Source: Candidatus Methanogranum gryphiswaldense (lineage in GTDB: Archaea > Thermoplasmatota > Thermoplasmata > Methanomassiliicoccales > Methanomethylophilaceae). Taken from it: a stretch of 64,000 nucleotides of DNA. Shown here one piece after another: positions 38,182 through 45,678 of this stretch (the first letter of the stretch is position 1; every line of letters begins with the position of its first letter). Both the position numbers and the translations under genes were made by a program. The stretch covers positions 369,093-433,092 of the forward strand of contig CP076745.1 of assembly GCA_019262145.1 (NCBI GenBank). The letters run 5' to 3'. Below the pieces are notes generated by a model. The model did no database searches, was not told where the DNA came from, and worked only from the letters and a program-made list of their open reading frames with translations.

Positions 38182-39270
38182 TTAATTATCCATTCTGCCG
38201 TATTTTTTCGTTGTTTCGACCATTGCGGAGATATTCTCCAATTTGCATGAGATATCTGGTGGCACTTCGCACCCAGATGCAATGCAATATGTGGAATTCA
38301 GTCCGCGCTTGCACAAAGCGGTCTTGACCTCATGGCATAGGTCCCTCGTAGCATTGGTCACTTGTTCTACGGTTCCTCTGATGAAGAGCTGTGGATCAAG
38401 CTGCCCTGCGACAAGACATTTGTCGGCATATCCGTCTTCGATCACTTTTGTCGGAGACGGGGACCCCTCGATAAGTGGATAGTAGGCCATCGAGTAGATC
38501 GAAGGCTTGTATTCTTTTATCTGGGTGTTTAGGTGTGGAAGATCGGCGCAGTTATGTATTGCCATAGCCATTCCGTTTTTTAGGACCAATTTGTTCAGTT
38601 TCTCAGCGTATTTTGCTTCGAATTCCTTGTATTCTTGGTCTCCTAGAACCGAATAGTTTCCCCAAAGGTAATCCCACATCAATGCTTTTATTTCTGTATG
38701 TCCAAGGGCCTCGACGATCTGCGAATCGTATTCGGTCATGGTTTTTAGGGCTTTATGGACCGGAGCAGGGTCAGTGAACATATCCATGAACAGTCTTTCT
38801 GCTCCAACGGTCTGTGATAATGCAAGTAGAGGTCCTTCTACAAATGCGGAGGTTATTACCTTCCCATTCAATCCACTTGCCATCAGTTTTGTACCTTTTA
38901 TCAGAACGTCAGTTCTACCTTTTTTAATGTCAGGTACCTTAAGATTCTCATAATCTTCAGGTCCATTGTTTACATGTTTATCTACGAATGGAGTATTTTG
39001 TTCGTCCATTCTTACATGTGCACCCAGGTCTCCTGCCATGACCGAAAGATCCATCAATCCGACCGCAAAGTCTAATCCGAATCTTTTTTGTCCTTCTACG
39101 AAGGCCTGTGCAAACAGCTTAGGATCACTACACCATTCGCGGTAGGTCAGTTTTCCATCACCTATGAGCTTTCTGCAGACACCGCATGCGATGGGGTAGA
39201 CAGTGAGTCTGTCAACCTTCTCATTGTTGATTGCAGCAGTTGCTCTTTCAACTGGTGTCATTTCTTTCAT
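38182..39270 (-). CDS. UroD-family corrinoid methyltransferase (MtaA/CmuA-like)
   Basis: A 362-residue TIM barrel of the uroporphyrinogen-decarboxylase-like methyltransferases. It opens MTPVERATAAINNEKVDRL, and the zinc-binding His and Cys lie in MAIHNCADLPHL near residue 240 with a third ligand Cys in IASGCEVPPD near 335. The length and motifs differ from the MtaA/MtbA-type protein at 5662, so it is probably the substrate-side or an alternative CoM-side methyltransferase. No in-frame amber codon is seen, so it is not a pyrrolysine enzyme. ATG 39270 overlaps the corrinoid protein stop (ATGA) and follows AAGGAGG. Confidence 0.85.
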   Translation of the reverse strand: MKEMTPVERATAAINNEKVDRLTVYPIACGVCRKLIGDGKLTYREWCSDPKLFAQAFVEGQKRFGLDFAVGLMDLSVMAGDLGAHVRMDEQNTPFVDKHVNNGPEDYENLKVPDIKKGRTDVLIKGTKLMASGLNGKVITSAFVEGPLLALSQTVGAERLFMDMFTDPAPVHKALKTMTEYDSQIVEALGHTEIKALMWDYLWGNYSVLGDQEYKEFEAKYAEKLNKLVLKNGMAMAIHNCADLPHLNTQIKEYKPSIYSMAYYPLIEGSPSPTKVIEDGYADKCLVAGQLDPQLFIRGTVEQVTNATRDLCHEVKTALCKRGLNSTYCIASGCEVPPDISCKLENISAMVETTKKYGRMDN

Positions 39271-39908
39271 CTGAATTCCTCCTTGAGCCAGTTAACGCAA
39301 TTCTGTGCATTTGCATCCCTATGGTCTGCCCCAATATCTTTTGCAAATCCAGGAGATGTTGGTGGACCGCCAATAGTTACGATCACTTTAGAGCGGTAAC
39401 CCGTTTCTTTCAGCACATCGATTGTTTTTTTCATATTCTCCATTGTTGGTGTCATGAGGGTGCTGAGGCACAGACAGTTTATTCCGTCGTTCTCCGCTTT
39501 CTTCACAATTTCTTCAGGAGAAATGTCCTTTCCATAGTCAATCACAATGTATCCGCCTGCGGTGAGCATTGTTCTTACTATGTTCTTTCCGATGTCATGC
39601 ACGTCGCCTTCAACGACTGCGGCTGCACATTTTTTTGCATTTTCAAGTTTGGATTTTGGGATTGCAGGTAGAAGGATGTCCAATCCTGCGTACATGCAAC
39701 GTGCAGAGACCAATACCTGTGGGAGATAGACCTTATGTTCCGCATAGTTCTCTCCAACAACACTCATTCCCTTTACAAGGCCCTCGTTAATTGCTTCTAT
39801 AGGGTCCATTCCGGTACTGAGTGCTTCTTGTGCGGCACTTTTTGCAACCTCGATCTTGTAATTTATAACCGAGTCGCTTAATTTTTTCAGTATTTCCTCC
39901 TTCGACAT
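39267..39908 (-). CDS. Corrinoid (cobalamin-binding) methyl-transfer protein
   Basis: A 213-residue MtaC/MtbC-like protein: an N-terminal four-helix cap (EALSTGMDPIEAINEGLVKGMSVVGENYAEHKVYLPQVLVSA) and a Rossmann-like B12 domain with the base-off motif GDVHDIGKNIV (Asp-x-His) and later TIGGPPTSPGFAKDIGAD. It carries the methyl group on cobalt between two methyltransferases. ATG 39908 follows CGGAGTGATAAA. Translationally coupled to the UroD-type methyltransferase, which must be its partner. The methyl donor substrate is not known. Confidence 0.93.
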   Translation of the reverse strand: MSKEEILKKLSDSVINYKIEVAKSAAQEALSTGMDPIEAINEGLVKGMSVVGENYAEHKVYLPQVLVSARCMYAGLDILLPAIPKSKLENAKKCAAAVVEGDVHDIGKNIVRTMLTAGGYIVIDYGKDISPEEIVKKAENDGINCLCLSTLMTPTMENMKKTIDVLKETGYRSKVIVTIGGPPTSPGFAKDIGADHRDANAQNCVNWLKEEFR

Positions 39909-40166
39909 TTTATCACTCCGATTCTTGCCTTGCAAAGCTTATAGTTTAAATTCCCTCCATCTATATTTATATTGATTACATGGTTGGATGAAATCTCCAT
40001 AAAGTAATAGCTTAGTTACTTATTTTTTGGTTGATTAGTATATAAAGAAACGCATTTTAACGGCTATTAAACAATTTATTGGTTGGATATAACTATGAAA
40101 TAATAGATTTGAATGAAAATTTGTAGAAATTAATATATAAACATATTTACTATATACATCGATAAT
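39909..40166. promoter_or_regulatory. Divergent promoter region between the corrinoid gene and the 40167 gene
   Basis: AT-rich 258-base region without a gene. TGGTTGGAT occurs twice, near 39981 and 40080, each followed about 15-20 bases later by a purine-rich AAGTAATAG / AAATAATAG. AGTAA-N8-TTACT forms an inverted repeat around 39996-40021. ATATATAAACATA at about 40130-40142 is the likely TATA box of the plus-strand gene. The repeats could be binding sites for a regulator of both genes. Confidence 0.35.
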
Positions 40167-40505
40167 ATGAGTTCTACTGTCATAGCAAAAATGAACACTT
40201 GTAATAAAGTCAATAAAGTGACGGCTAAGATGCAGGAGGATGGGACGATTCAGATCGAGATAGTTTCAGATTGCCCCAATGTCAAGGCCTATGCAGAAAA
40301 ATTAAAAACAATAACGATGGAAGATGCAACAAATTATAATGGAAGTAAAGTCGTGGATCCGGATATAAGGGCGACATTATCGGTGCCATGTCTTACGCCG
40401 ATTGCGGTCTTTGATGCGGCATGGATGGAATTAGGAATGCTATCCAAATCTCGTGCTAAAAATGTTAAAACCAATGACATATCGTTCGAGAATTGTAACG
40501 AATGA
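40167..40505 (+). CDS. Small Cys-containing protein, paralogue of the product at 14312
   Basis: A 112-residue protein with the same layout as the product of 14312-14635: MNTCNKVNKVTAKM at the start, SDCPNVKAYAEKLKTI in the middle and a VPCLTPIAVFDAAWMELG helix near the end. The three cysteine positions are shared. Function unknown; possible DUF6951 family (name not verified). It is divergent from a corrinoid methyl-transfer gene pair, while its paralogue lies in the methanogenesis island. Confidence 0.7.
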   Translation: MSSTVIAKMNTCNKVNKVTAKMQEDGTIQIEIVSDCPNVKAYAEKLKTITMEDATNYNGSKVVDPDIRATLSVPCLTPIAVFDAAWMELGMLSKSRAKNVKTNDISFENCNE

Positions 40506-40516
40506 AGGGCGAGTCA

Positions 40517-41197
40517 TCAGATCATATATAGGAGGTTCTTGACACTATCCAGCAATTGTACATCATCGTTAATCGCTTTCCAATTGTTGATATCATAGTT
40601 ACCAGAAAGTACACCATAGAATCCAGCTCCCGAATCTCTCGCGGTCATCCAATCGAATACATGGTCTCCGAGATAAAGGATCTCATCCGGTCTGACGCCT
40701 ATTGCATTTGCCACATGTTGCATTGCAATGGGCGATGGTTTGGATTCATTATCTGGATAATCGTCTCTTGCAACGATGACATCGAAATCGTTCAAGATAT
40801 CGAAGAGATTGAGGACACATTCTGCGTATCTGCGTCCTCCGCGTGTAAGAATACCAGTTTTGTATCCTTTTTTCTTTAGAAGGTCTAAAACCTCAAGTGA
40901 ACCTTCGAAGGGTTGGGCCAGATGTGCATTTTCTAATTCTACGTCTGTCGCTCTTTTTGATATCCTTTTACCTATGGAATTTATCTCTTCGGTCATTCCG
41001 TTGGCTTTCATCCATTCCATTCCGCTGCTAAGTTCGGATCTGGATCCATTGGACCTGTCTATGACATTCTCTGGAACTCCGATGGATCTCATCTCATCGA
41101 ATACCACATTGGAAAGTTTGGTATAGTTAACCTTCGTGTTCATGAAGGTGCCATCCATATCGAAAACGACAGCTTTGTACTTGGGGTCCAGTGCCAT
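40517..41197 (-). CDS. HAD-superfamily phosphatase (phosphoglycolate-phosphatase-like)
   Basis: A 226-residue HAD enzyme: motif I VVFDMDGTFM with the nucleophile Asp, motif II GILTRGG, a Lys in SKPSPIAMQHV, and motif IV YLGDHVFDW. A helical cap lies between motifs I and II (residues about 20-95), as in phosphoglycolate phosphatase and pyrophosphatase-like members. Substrate not predictable. ATG 41197 is preferred over an upstream TTG. It follows the feo operon in the same direction after an 18-base gap. Confidence 0.85.
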   Translation of the reverse strand: MALDPKYKAVVFDMDGTFMNTKVNYTKLSNVVFDEMRSIGVPENVIDRSNGSRSELSSGMEWMKANGMTEEINSIGKRISKRATDVELENAHLAQPFEGSLEVLDLLKKKGYKTGILTRGGRRYAECVLNLFDILNDFDVIVARDDYPDNESKPSPIAMQHVANAIGVRPDEILYLGDHVFDWMTARDSGAGFYGVLSGNYDINNWKAINDDVQLLDSVKNLLYMI

Positions 41198-41215
41198 GAA
41201 CCCCAAGTATGTTGC

Positions 41216-41380
41216 TTACTTATTTTTATTCTTCTTTTCAGGACGGCATTCCTTGTTCGTACAACATTTCTTGCATCCCTCACATCCTCCGCATCTGAAG
41301 CTCTTGTATGAATAATACACGGCGATCATCAAGATCACAGCTATTACCAGAGCTATCAGTATTGTGGCACCATTCAGCAT
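41216..41380 (-). CDS. Small FeoB-associated Cys-rich membrane protein
   Basis: A 54-residue protein: one membrane helix (TILIALVIAVILMIAVYYS), then a cytosolic tail CGGCEGCKKCCTNKEC with six cysteines and a Lys-rich end. This is the layout of the FeoB-associated Cys-rich proteins found after feoB in many anaerobes, sometimes called FeoC-like or virus-attachment P12 family. The ATG follows AAGGAGGCGATAAA and overlaps the feoB stop by 7 bases, so it is co-translated. The cysteines may sense or shuttle iron or redox state. Confidence 0.85.
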   Translation of the reverse strand: MLNGATILIALVIAVILMIAVYYSYKSFRCGGCEGCKKCCTNKECRPEKKNKNK

Positions 41381-43497
41381 TTTATCGCCTCCTTGGATTT
41401 GTTATTAAAATATTTGAATGGGTCCTTTGCAATGAGTAGATAGATCATTAGGATGGTTATGATGATCGTAGGTATCAGCCATAAACTGAATGTCCCGTAT
41501 ACGATGATCGAACCGAACTGGAATATCATCATTGCGATCACATATGCTAAAGCGCACTGGTATGTGACAGCTAACAGTGTCATTTTCCATGTTCCCAGTT
41601 CTCTCCTCATTGCACCGATCGCTGCAAAGCAAGGTGCACATATCATGTTGAAAGCAAGGAATGACAATCCGCCCACGGTTCCTAGCATGGCTGCGATAAC
41701 AGTCCATATCTCTTCTCCTGCTTCTGAGATTTCATTGAATCCGAAGAGAACACCGAATGTTCCAACGACATTCTCCTTTGCGAGCAGTCCAGTTATGGTA
41801 GCCACCGAGAACTGCCAATCACCCCCCCATCCTAATGGAGTGAATATCCAGCATATGGCTTGTCCTATCGATGCAAGCATCGAGTCGTTGATGTCATCAA
41901 CCATTGTGAGGTTCCAGCTGAAAGCAGAGAGGAACCACACTATCGCACATGCGAGCAGTATGAATGTTCCAGCTTTCTTTACAAAGGCCCATCCCCTGTC
42001 AAGGGTCGTTTTCACAACGTTCATGAATTTGGGTGTGTGGTAAGGGGGCAATTCCATAATGAACACGGATGGAGCTCCTGCGAACGTTCTCAATTTCTTA
42101 AGTATTATTCCGGAGATCAATACACAGCCTATTCCTAAGAAGTAACAGAATAGTGCCACTAGAGCAGAACCTCCAAACAATGCTCCGGCGATCAGAGCGA
42201 TTATTGGGAGTTTTGCTGAGCATGGCATAAAGGTAGTTGTTACGACTGTTAGTTTTCTGTCGGTCTCATTCTCTATGGTCCTCGATGCCATGATACCCGG
42301 AATTCCGCATCCAGTCCCTACAAGTAACGGTATGAAGGATTTTCCGGAAAGATTGAATTTCCTGAATATGCGGTCCATGACAAAACATATTCTTGCCATG
42401 TATCCGCAATCTTCAAGGATGGTCAGCAGTATGAACAATACCAATACCTGAGGTAGGAAACCTAGAACAGCACCTACACCAGCAAGTATACCATCTACGA
42501 TGAGGCCGATCAGTACAGGATCAACATTCATACTCTCAAGCCATGACTGTACTCCTGGGAGAACCCATTCTCCGAAAAAAACATCATTGACCCAGCCAGA
42601 GAAATATGCACCGACGGTGGTCATTGCTATATAGTAAGTGATGAACATTATGCCTGCGAATATGGGAAGTCCCAGCCACTTGTTCGTTACGATCTTGTCT
42701 ATCTTATCCGAGATCGTCTCTTTGTTATCCTTTGTTTCTTTTCTGACACCAGATACAATGGTCCCTATGGCATTGTATCTTTCTTCTGCGATGATACCAT
42801 CGCCGGTGTCATCTTTGGATTTTTCCAAGGTTTCGATCAACGGAGTGATCTCGTCTAATATATCCTCATATTCAGATTGTGCCAGTTCATCTCTTTCCAA
42901 AAGTTTTATCGCATACCATCTTGAGGTGGCATGATTGCGGTTGTCAATTAGTTCGCTGACCTTGAAGATGCAGTTCTCTGTTTCATCGGAAAATCTAAGG
43001 TATCCTGGAACATGGCCTACTTCGGCAATTGCAGTATCAGATACATCATCCAATCCATCGTTTTTGAGAGCGCAAGTAGGAACAACCTTGCAACCGAGTC
43101 TCTTTGATAATTCTTTAATATCAATCAATATGCCACGATTCTCGGCAATATCCATCATATTAAGTGCTATCACGACGGGTATTCCCATTTCCATCACTTG
43201 TGTGGTAAGGTACAGGTTCCTTTCGAGATTGGATGCATCAACGATGTTAATTATAACGTCCGGAGACTCATGAACAAGATAATTTCTTGTTATTATCTCT
43301 TCCGGCGAATAAGGAGATAAGGAATATACCCCTGGAAGGTCGACAATATCAACATCTTTTTTTCCTCTGAGCTTTCCTACTTTCTTTTCGATGGTAACTC
43401 CTGGCCAGTTTCCGACACGTTGAGAGCTTCCAGTCAATTTGTTGAAAATTGTAGTTTTACCGCAATTCGGGTTTCCGACAAGTGCGACAGTGGTCAT
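41374..43497 (-). CDS. feoB: Ferrous iron transporter FeoB
   Basis: A 707-residue inner-membrane Fe(II) transporter. The N-terminal G domain has G1 GNPNCGKTT at residues 8-16, the DLPGVYSLSPYSPEE G3 region, and G4 as NMMD rather than NKxD, which is usual for FeoB. About ten membrane helices follow in two Gate units, with VGTGCGIPGIMASRTIENE and MPCSAKLPIIALIAGA carrying the iron-path cysteines. ATG 43497 gives the canonical MTTVALVGNPN start and follows GAGGTGG. Confidence 0.97.
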   Translation of the reverse strand: MTTVALVGNPNCGKTTIFNKLTGSSQRVGNWPGVTIEKKVGKLRGKKDVDIVDLPGVYSLSPYSPEEIITRNYLVHESPDVIINIVDASNLERNLYLTTQVMEMGIPVVIALNMMDIAENRGILIDIKELSKRLGCKVVPTCALKNDGLDDVSDTAIAEVGHVPGYLRFSDETENCIFKVSELIDNRNHATSRWYAIKLLERDELAQSEYEDILDEITPLIETLEKSKDDTGDGIIAEERYNAIGTIVSGVRKETKDNKETISDKIDKIVTNKWLGLPIFAGIMFITYYIAMTTVGAYFSGWVNDVFFGEWVLPGVQSWLESMNVDPVLIGLIVDGILAGVGAVLGFLPQVLVLFILLTILEDCGYMARICFVMDRIFRKFNLSGKSFIPLLVGTGCGIPGIMASRTIENETDRKLTVVTTTFMPCSAKLPIIALIAGALFGGSALVALFCYFLGIGCVLISGIILKKLRTFAGAPSVFIMELPPYHTPKFMNVVKTTLDRGWAFVKKAGTFILLACAIVWFLSAFSWNLTMVDDINDSMLASIGQAICWIFTPLGWGGDWQFSVATITGLLAKENVVGTFGVLFGFNEISEAGEEIWTVIAAMLGTVGGLSFLAFNMICAPCFAAIGAMRRELGTWKMTLLAVTYQCALAYVIAMMIFQFGSIIVYGTFSLWLIPTIIITILMIYLLIAKDPFKYFNNKSKEAIKC

Positions 43498-43561
43498 TTG
43501 ATGCCACCTCTGATCCATAGCTTACGCTGTCCTATCATTTTTTCACCTTTAAATTAGAGAT

Positions 43562-43783
43562 TCATTCGATCTCGACGATCTCTGCTTCTTTGTTCCTAAG
43601 GCTTAATTCATAATCTCTGACCTTGACCTCGATAGGATCTCCAAGAGGTGCTCTTTTTACTGCAATTACCTTTGCACCTTTGGTTATGCCCATGTCCAAG
43701 ACACGTTTTCTTATCGGTCCAGTGCCGTGTACTTTGATAACAACGGTTTCGTCCCCGGGTTTCATATCCTTTATTGTTTTCAT
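43562..43783 (-). CDS. feoA: FeoA-like protein (short form)
   Basis: A 73-residue SH3-like FeoA: MKTIKDMKPGDETVVIKVHGTGPIRKR then VLDMGITKGAKVIAVKRAPLGDPIEVKVRDYELSLRNKEA split over the barrel. FeoA binds FeoB and tunes iron import. ATG 43783 is preferred to an upstream GTG. It lies between a longer FeoA-type protein and feoB. Confidence 0.93.
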   Translation of the reverse strand: MKTIKDMKPGDETVVIKVHGTGPIRKRVLDMGITKGAKVIAVKRAPLGDPIEVKVRDYELSLRNKEAEIVEIE

Positions 43784-43788
43784 TTTCC

Positions 43789-44103
43789 TCACATCGGTAC
43801 GAAATAGAGTCTGGATGCTACGGAGGCATCCATTGCTATACGAGAACCTTTTATGTCCACGATCAGGTCTTTTGATACTTTCTTTATGACAGATACTTTT
43901 GATCCTGCAGTGAATCCAAGGTTCGACATATACTTCCTGGTTTCCTGGTTTCCAGTGATCCTGATTATTGTTCCAGTATCACCTTCGGATGCCATGGTAA
44001 GAGGTATTCCTCCCATGGTAGGCATGGTCGTATCTACGTTGGCATCCGAGCCCTTATGGCATCCGCAGCATGAACTGCATGAAGCGCATTTGCTACATTC
44101 CAT
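43789..44103 (-). CDS. FeoA-domain protein with a Cys-rich N terminus
   Basis: A 104-residue protein. The first 18 residues (MECSKCASCSSCCGCHKG) hold seven cysteines. A FeoA SH3-like domain follows from about residue 38 (GDTGTIIRITGNQETRKYMSNLGF ... DLIVDIKGSRIAM). The Cys cluster could bind iron, zinc or an Fe-S cluster and so make this FeoA a sensor. It is the first gene of the feo operon, nearly leaderless, directly behind the two palindromes at 44108-44149. Confidence 0.88.
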   Translation of the reverse strand: MECSKCASCSSCCGCHKGSDANVDTTMPTMGGIPLTMASEGDTGTIIRITGNQETRKYMSNLGFTAGSKVSVIKKVSKDLIVDIKGSRIAMDASVASRLYFVPM

Positions 44104-44107
44104 AGTT

Positions 44108-44149
44108 TTAGGTATGCCTAATTAATATTTAAATTTAGTCAAGACTAAA
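44108..44149 (-). promoter_or_regulatory. feo promoter with two palindromic operators
   Basis: TTAGG-TATG-CCTAA (44108-44121) lies between the TATA box and the start codon, and TTTAGTC-AA-GACTAAA (44134-44149) lies just upstream of the TATA box. The TATA element (TTTAAATATTAA on the minus strand, about 44122-44133) is placed between them, some 25 bases before the ATG. The first palindrome matches the TTAGG...CCTAA half sites of DtxR/IdeR-type iron repressors. A repressor bound at both would block TBP and RNA polymerase. Confidence 0.6.
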
Positions 44150-44193
44150 AATTGATGTATCAATTATTTGGAGGTCCTAAATATAAAAAGTGC

Positions 44194-44490
44194 CTAGTGT
44201 GGGTAGTACCCCCCTTTCTGTTTCAGGCAGCATTCGACTATGCGCTCTACCCGCCGGTCTCGGGCCGATCATTCCGGCTGTATGAGTTTGCTCCGATGAG
44301 GTGTCGCCGTTTCACCAGATCTCCGGGAATGTCACCGACGCACGGATCATCCTATTTACCGGAACTGTGTCGTTTCTGGGCCCTTGCCAAGACTCTCGCC
44401 CTATTGGATTTCCCAATTCATCTTGCCCTATGGAGAGGGGAAGTTCCTCAGCTGGACAAAGTCCTACCGTCGGCTGCCCTCCCACTCTAG
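44194..44490 (-). ncRNA. rnpB: RNase P RNA
   Basis: On the minus strand 297 bases are closed by CTAGAGTGGG / CCCACACTAG (P1, ten pairs with one mismatch; 44490-44481 with 44203-44194). Conserved archaeal RNase P segments follow in order: GAGGAACTTCCCC, CAGAAACGAC, GGTGAAACGGCGA, TCGGAGCAAA, GAGACCGGCGGGTAGAGCGCATAG and ACAGAAAGGGGGG near the 3' end (each judged by eye). It is G+C-rich against AT-rich flanks. A TATA-like TAATTAATAC at about 44515-44524 is correctly placed. The three-base-periodic signal of a protein gene is absent. The RNA processes the 5' ends of tRNAs. Confidence 0.85.
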
Positions 44491-44716
44491 ACATTCGGAA
44501 CCAAGGGTTCGCAGTATTAATTACTGTCGTGTGAACATTATCAGATTTGGTTATTCATAACGATAAAAGTCATTAAATAACAAATGTATTTTTTGAACGT
44601 TCATATTTGAGAAATGATCGATTTCATTGAATGTTTAAAGTTGTTTTTGATATGTACCAATATGAATATTTTTTTAAAAAAAGATTATTCCAATTAATTA
44701 AATGGATAGGGTATTA

Positions 44717-44745
44717 TTGACGCATCAATTCAATTTTTATACTTA
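44717..44745 (+). promoter_or_regulatory. TetR gene promoter with TTGACGCATCAA palindrome
   Basis: TTGA-CGCA-TCAA at 44717-44728 is followed by a TATA box TTTTATACTT at about 44735-44744, about 25 bases before the ATG at 44764, so the mRNA is leaderless. The 12-base palindrome matches TTGACGACTCAA in the drug exporter promoter at 33566-33577 except in its central bases. The region 44491-44716 is AT-rich and apart from the RNase P promoter holds nothing recognisable. Confidence 0.45.
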
Positions 44746-44763
44746 CAAGTTAATCAATTAATC

Positions 44764-45321
44764 ATGTCTTCAGAAAGGAAGGACAGAATCCTAGAGGCCA
44801 CCATATTCCTCTTGGAGAATTGTCAGGACGTCAAGGAGGTAACCACAAGGGCGATAGCAGGAAACGCAAGCGTTAATCCAGCATTGGTCAACTATTATTA
44901 TGGTTCTAAAGACGAACTGATGGTTTGTGCCATGAAGAGCATAATGGCTAGTTTTCTGTCCGATGATAGCATACAATACGGCACTGGCAATCCCAAAAAG
45001 GTTTTGGAGGAGGCACTTACGTCTTTTGCTAGGAAGATCGTGTTGTTCAGGAAGCACTTGAAGACCGCTGTTCCGAAGATCCTTTTGGATGATGAGATAG
45101 TGCTTTCCAGGATGGTATATCCTTTGATCAAGGAATATTACGGTGACAGGCTGTCGGAACAGGACTCAAAGCTATTGGCATATCAGATCGTTAGCTTCAT
45201 ATTGCTGGTTTTCTACCGTTCTGATGCTGTAAAGAAATACTGCGGTGTCGATTTCATGGATGAATATCAGTGCAGTGTCCTTGTAAAGAAAGAGGTAAAT
45301 CTTGTTCTCCAGACAGTTTGA
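44764..45321 (+). CDS. TetR family transcriptional regulator
   Basis: A 185-residue TetR-type protein: the N-terminal helix-turn-helix is KDRILEATIFLLENCQ ... TTRAIAGNASVNPALVNYYYGSKDELM, followed by a helical ligand-binding part typical of the family. Probably autoregulated through the palindrome overlapping its promoter. No obvious target gene is adjacent; the drug exporter at 31919 has a similar site and may be one. Confidence 0.88.
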   Translation: MSSERKDRILEATIFLLENCQDVKEVTTRAIAGNASVNPALVNYYYGSKDELMVCAMKSIMASFLSDDSIQYGTGNPKKVLEEALTSFARKIVLFRKHLKTAVPKILLDDEIVLSRMVYPLIKEYYGDRLSEQDSKLLAYQIVSFILLVFYRSDAVKKYCGVDFMDEYQCSVLVKKEVNLVLQTV

Positions 45322-45407
45322 TAGATTATCCTTTCAACAAAACATTTTCTTATCTTACTTCTCTAATGGCAAAGCTTATTAAGTCCATACTTATCGGGGA
45401 TTTAGCT

Positions 45408-45491
45408 GCAAGGGTAGTCAAGCATGGCCAAAGACGCTAGGTTGAGGGCCTAGTCCTTAGTGGTCCCTGGGTTCAAATCCCAGCCCTTGCA
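45408..45491 (+). tRNA. tRNA-Leu (GAG anticodon)
   Basis: Acceptor GCAAGGG pairs with CCCTTGC. The anticodon stem CTAGG/CCTAG closes the loop TTGAGGG, giving GAG. A long variable arm (TCCTTAGTGGTCC region) marks a class II tRNA, and the T arm is CTGGGTTCAAATCCCAG. Discriminator A at 45491; no CCA is encoded. A TATA-like CTTATTAAG lies about 33 bases upstream. The following 45492-45678 is AT-rich and holds the promoter of the DUF1638 gene. Confidence 0.95.
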
Positions 45492-45678
45492 CTATTCCGC
45501 TTATCTTATGGTTTTGATTGTTACATCCTACTGTTGTAGTTTTGTCATGCTTAAAATCTCATGTCCAAAGTAAATTGATGTTTTTATCGATATATCCTAT
45601 CGATTCATTCTCCAATCAAGATACATATCAATTGAATAGTAACTATCTTTTATATAGCGATATGACATCTTGTTTCCA

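Noticed and set aside
38182-39270. Pyrrolysine-containing methylamine methyltransferase
   Set aside because: The frame has no internal amber codon and belongs to the UroD-like family, not MttB, MtbB or MtmB.
44152-44534. Short proline- and cysteine-rich open frames at 44152-44490 and 44301-44534
   Set aside because: They lie on the opposite strand of the RNase P RNA and show no coding features.
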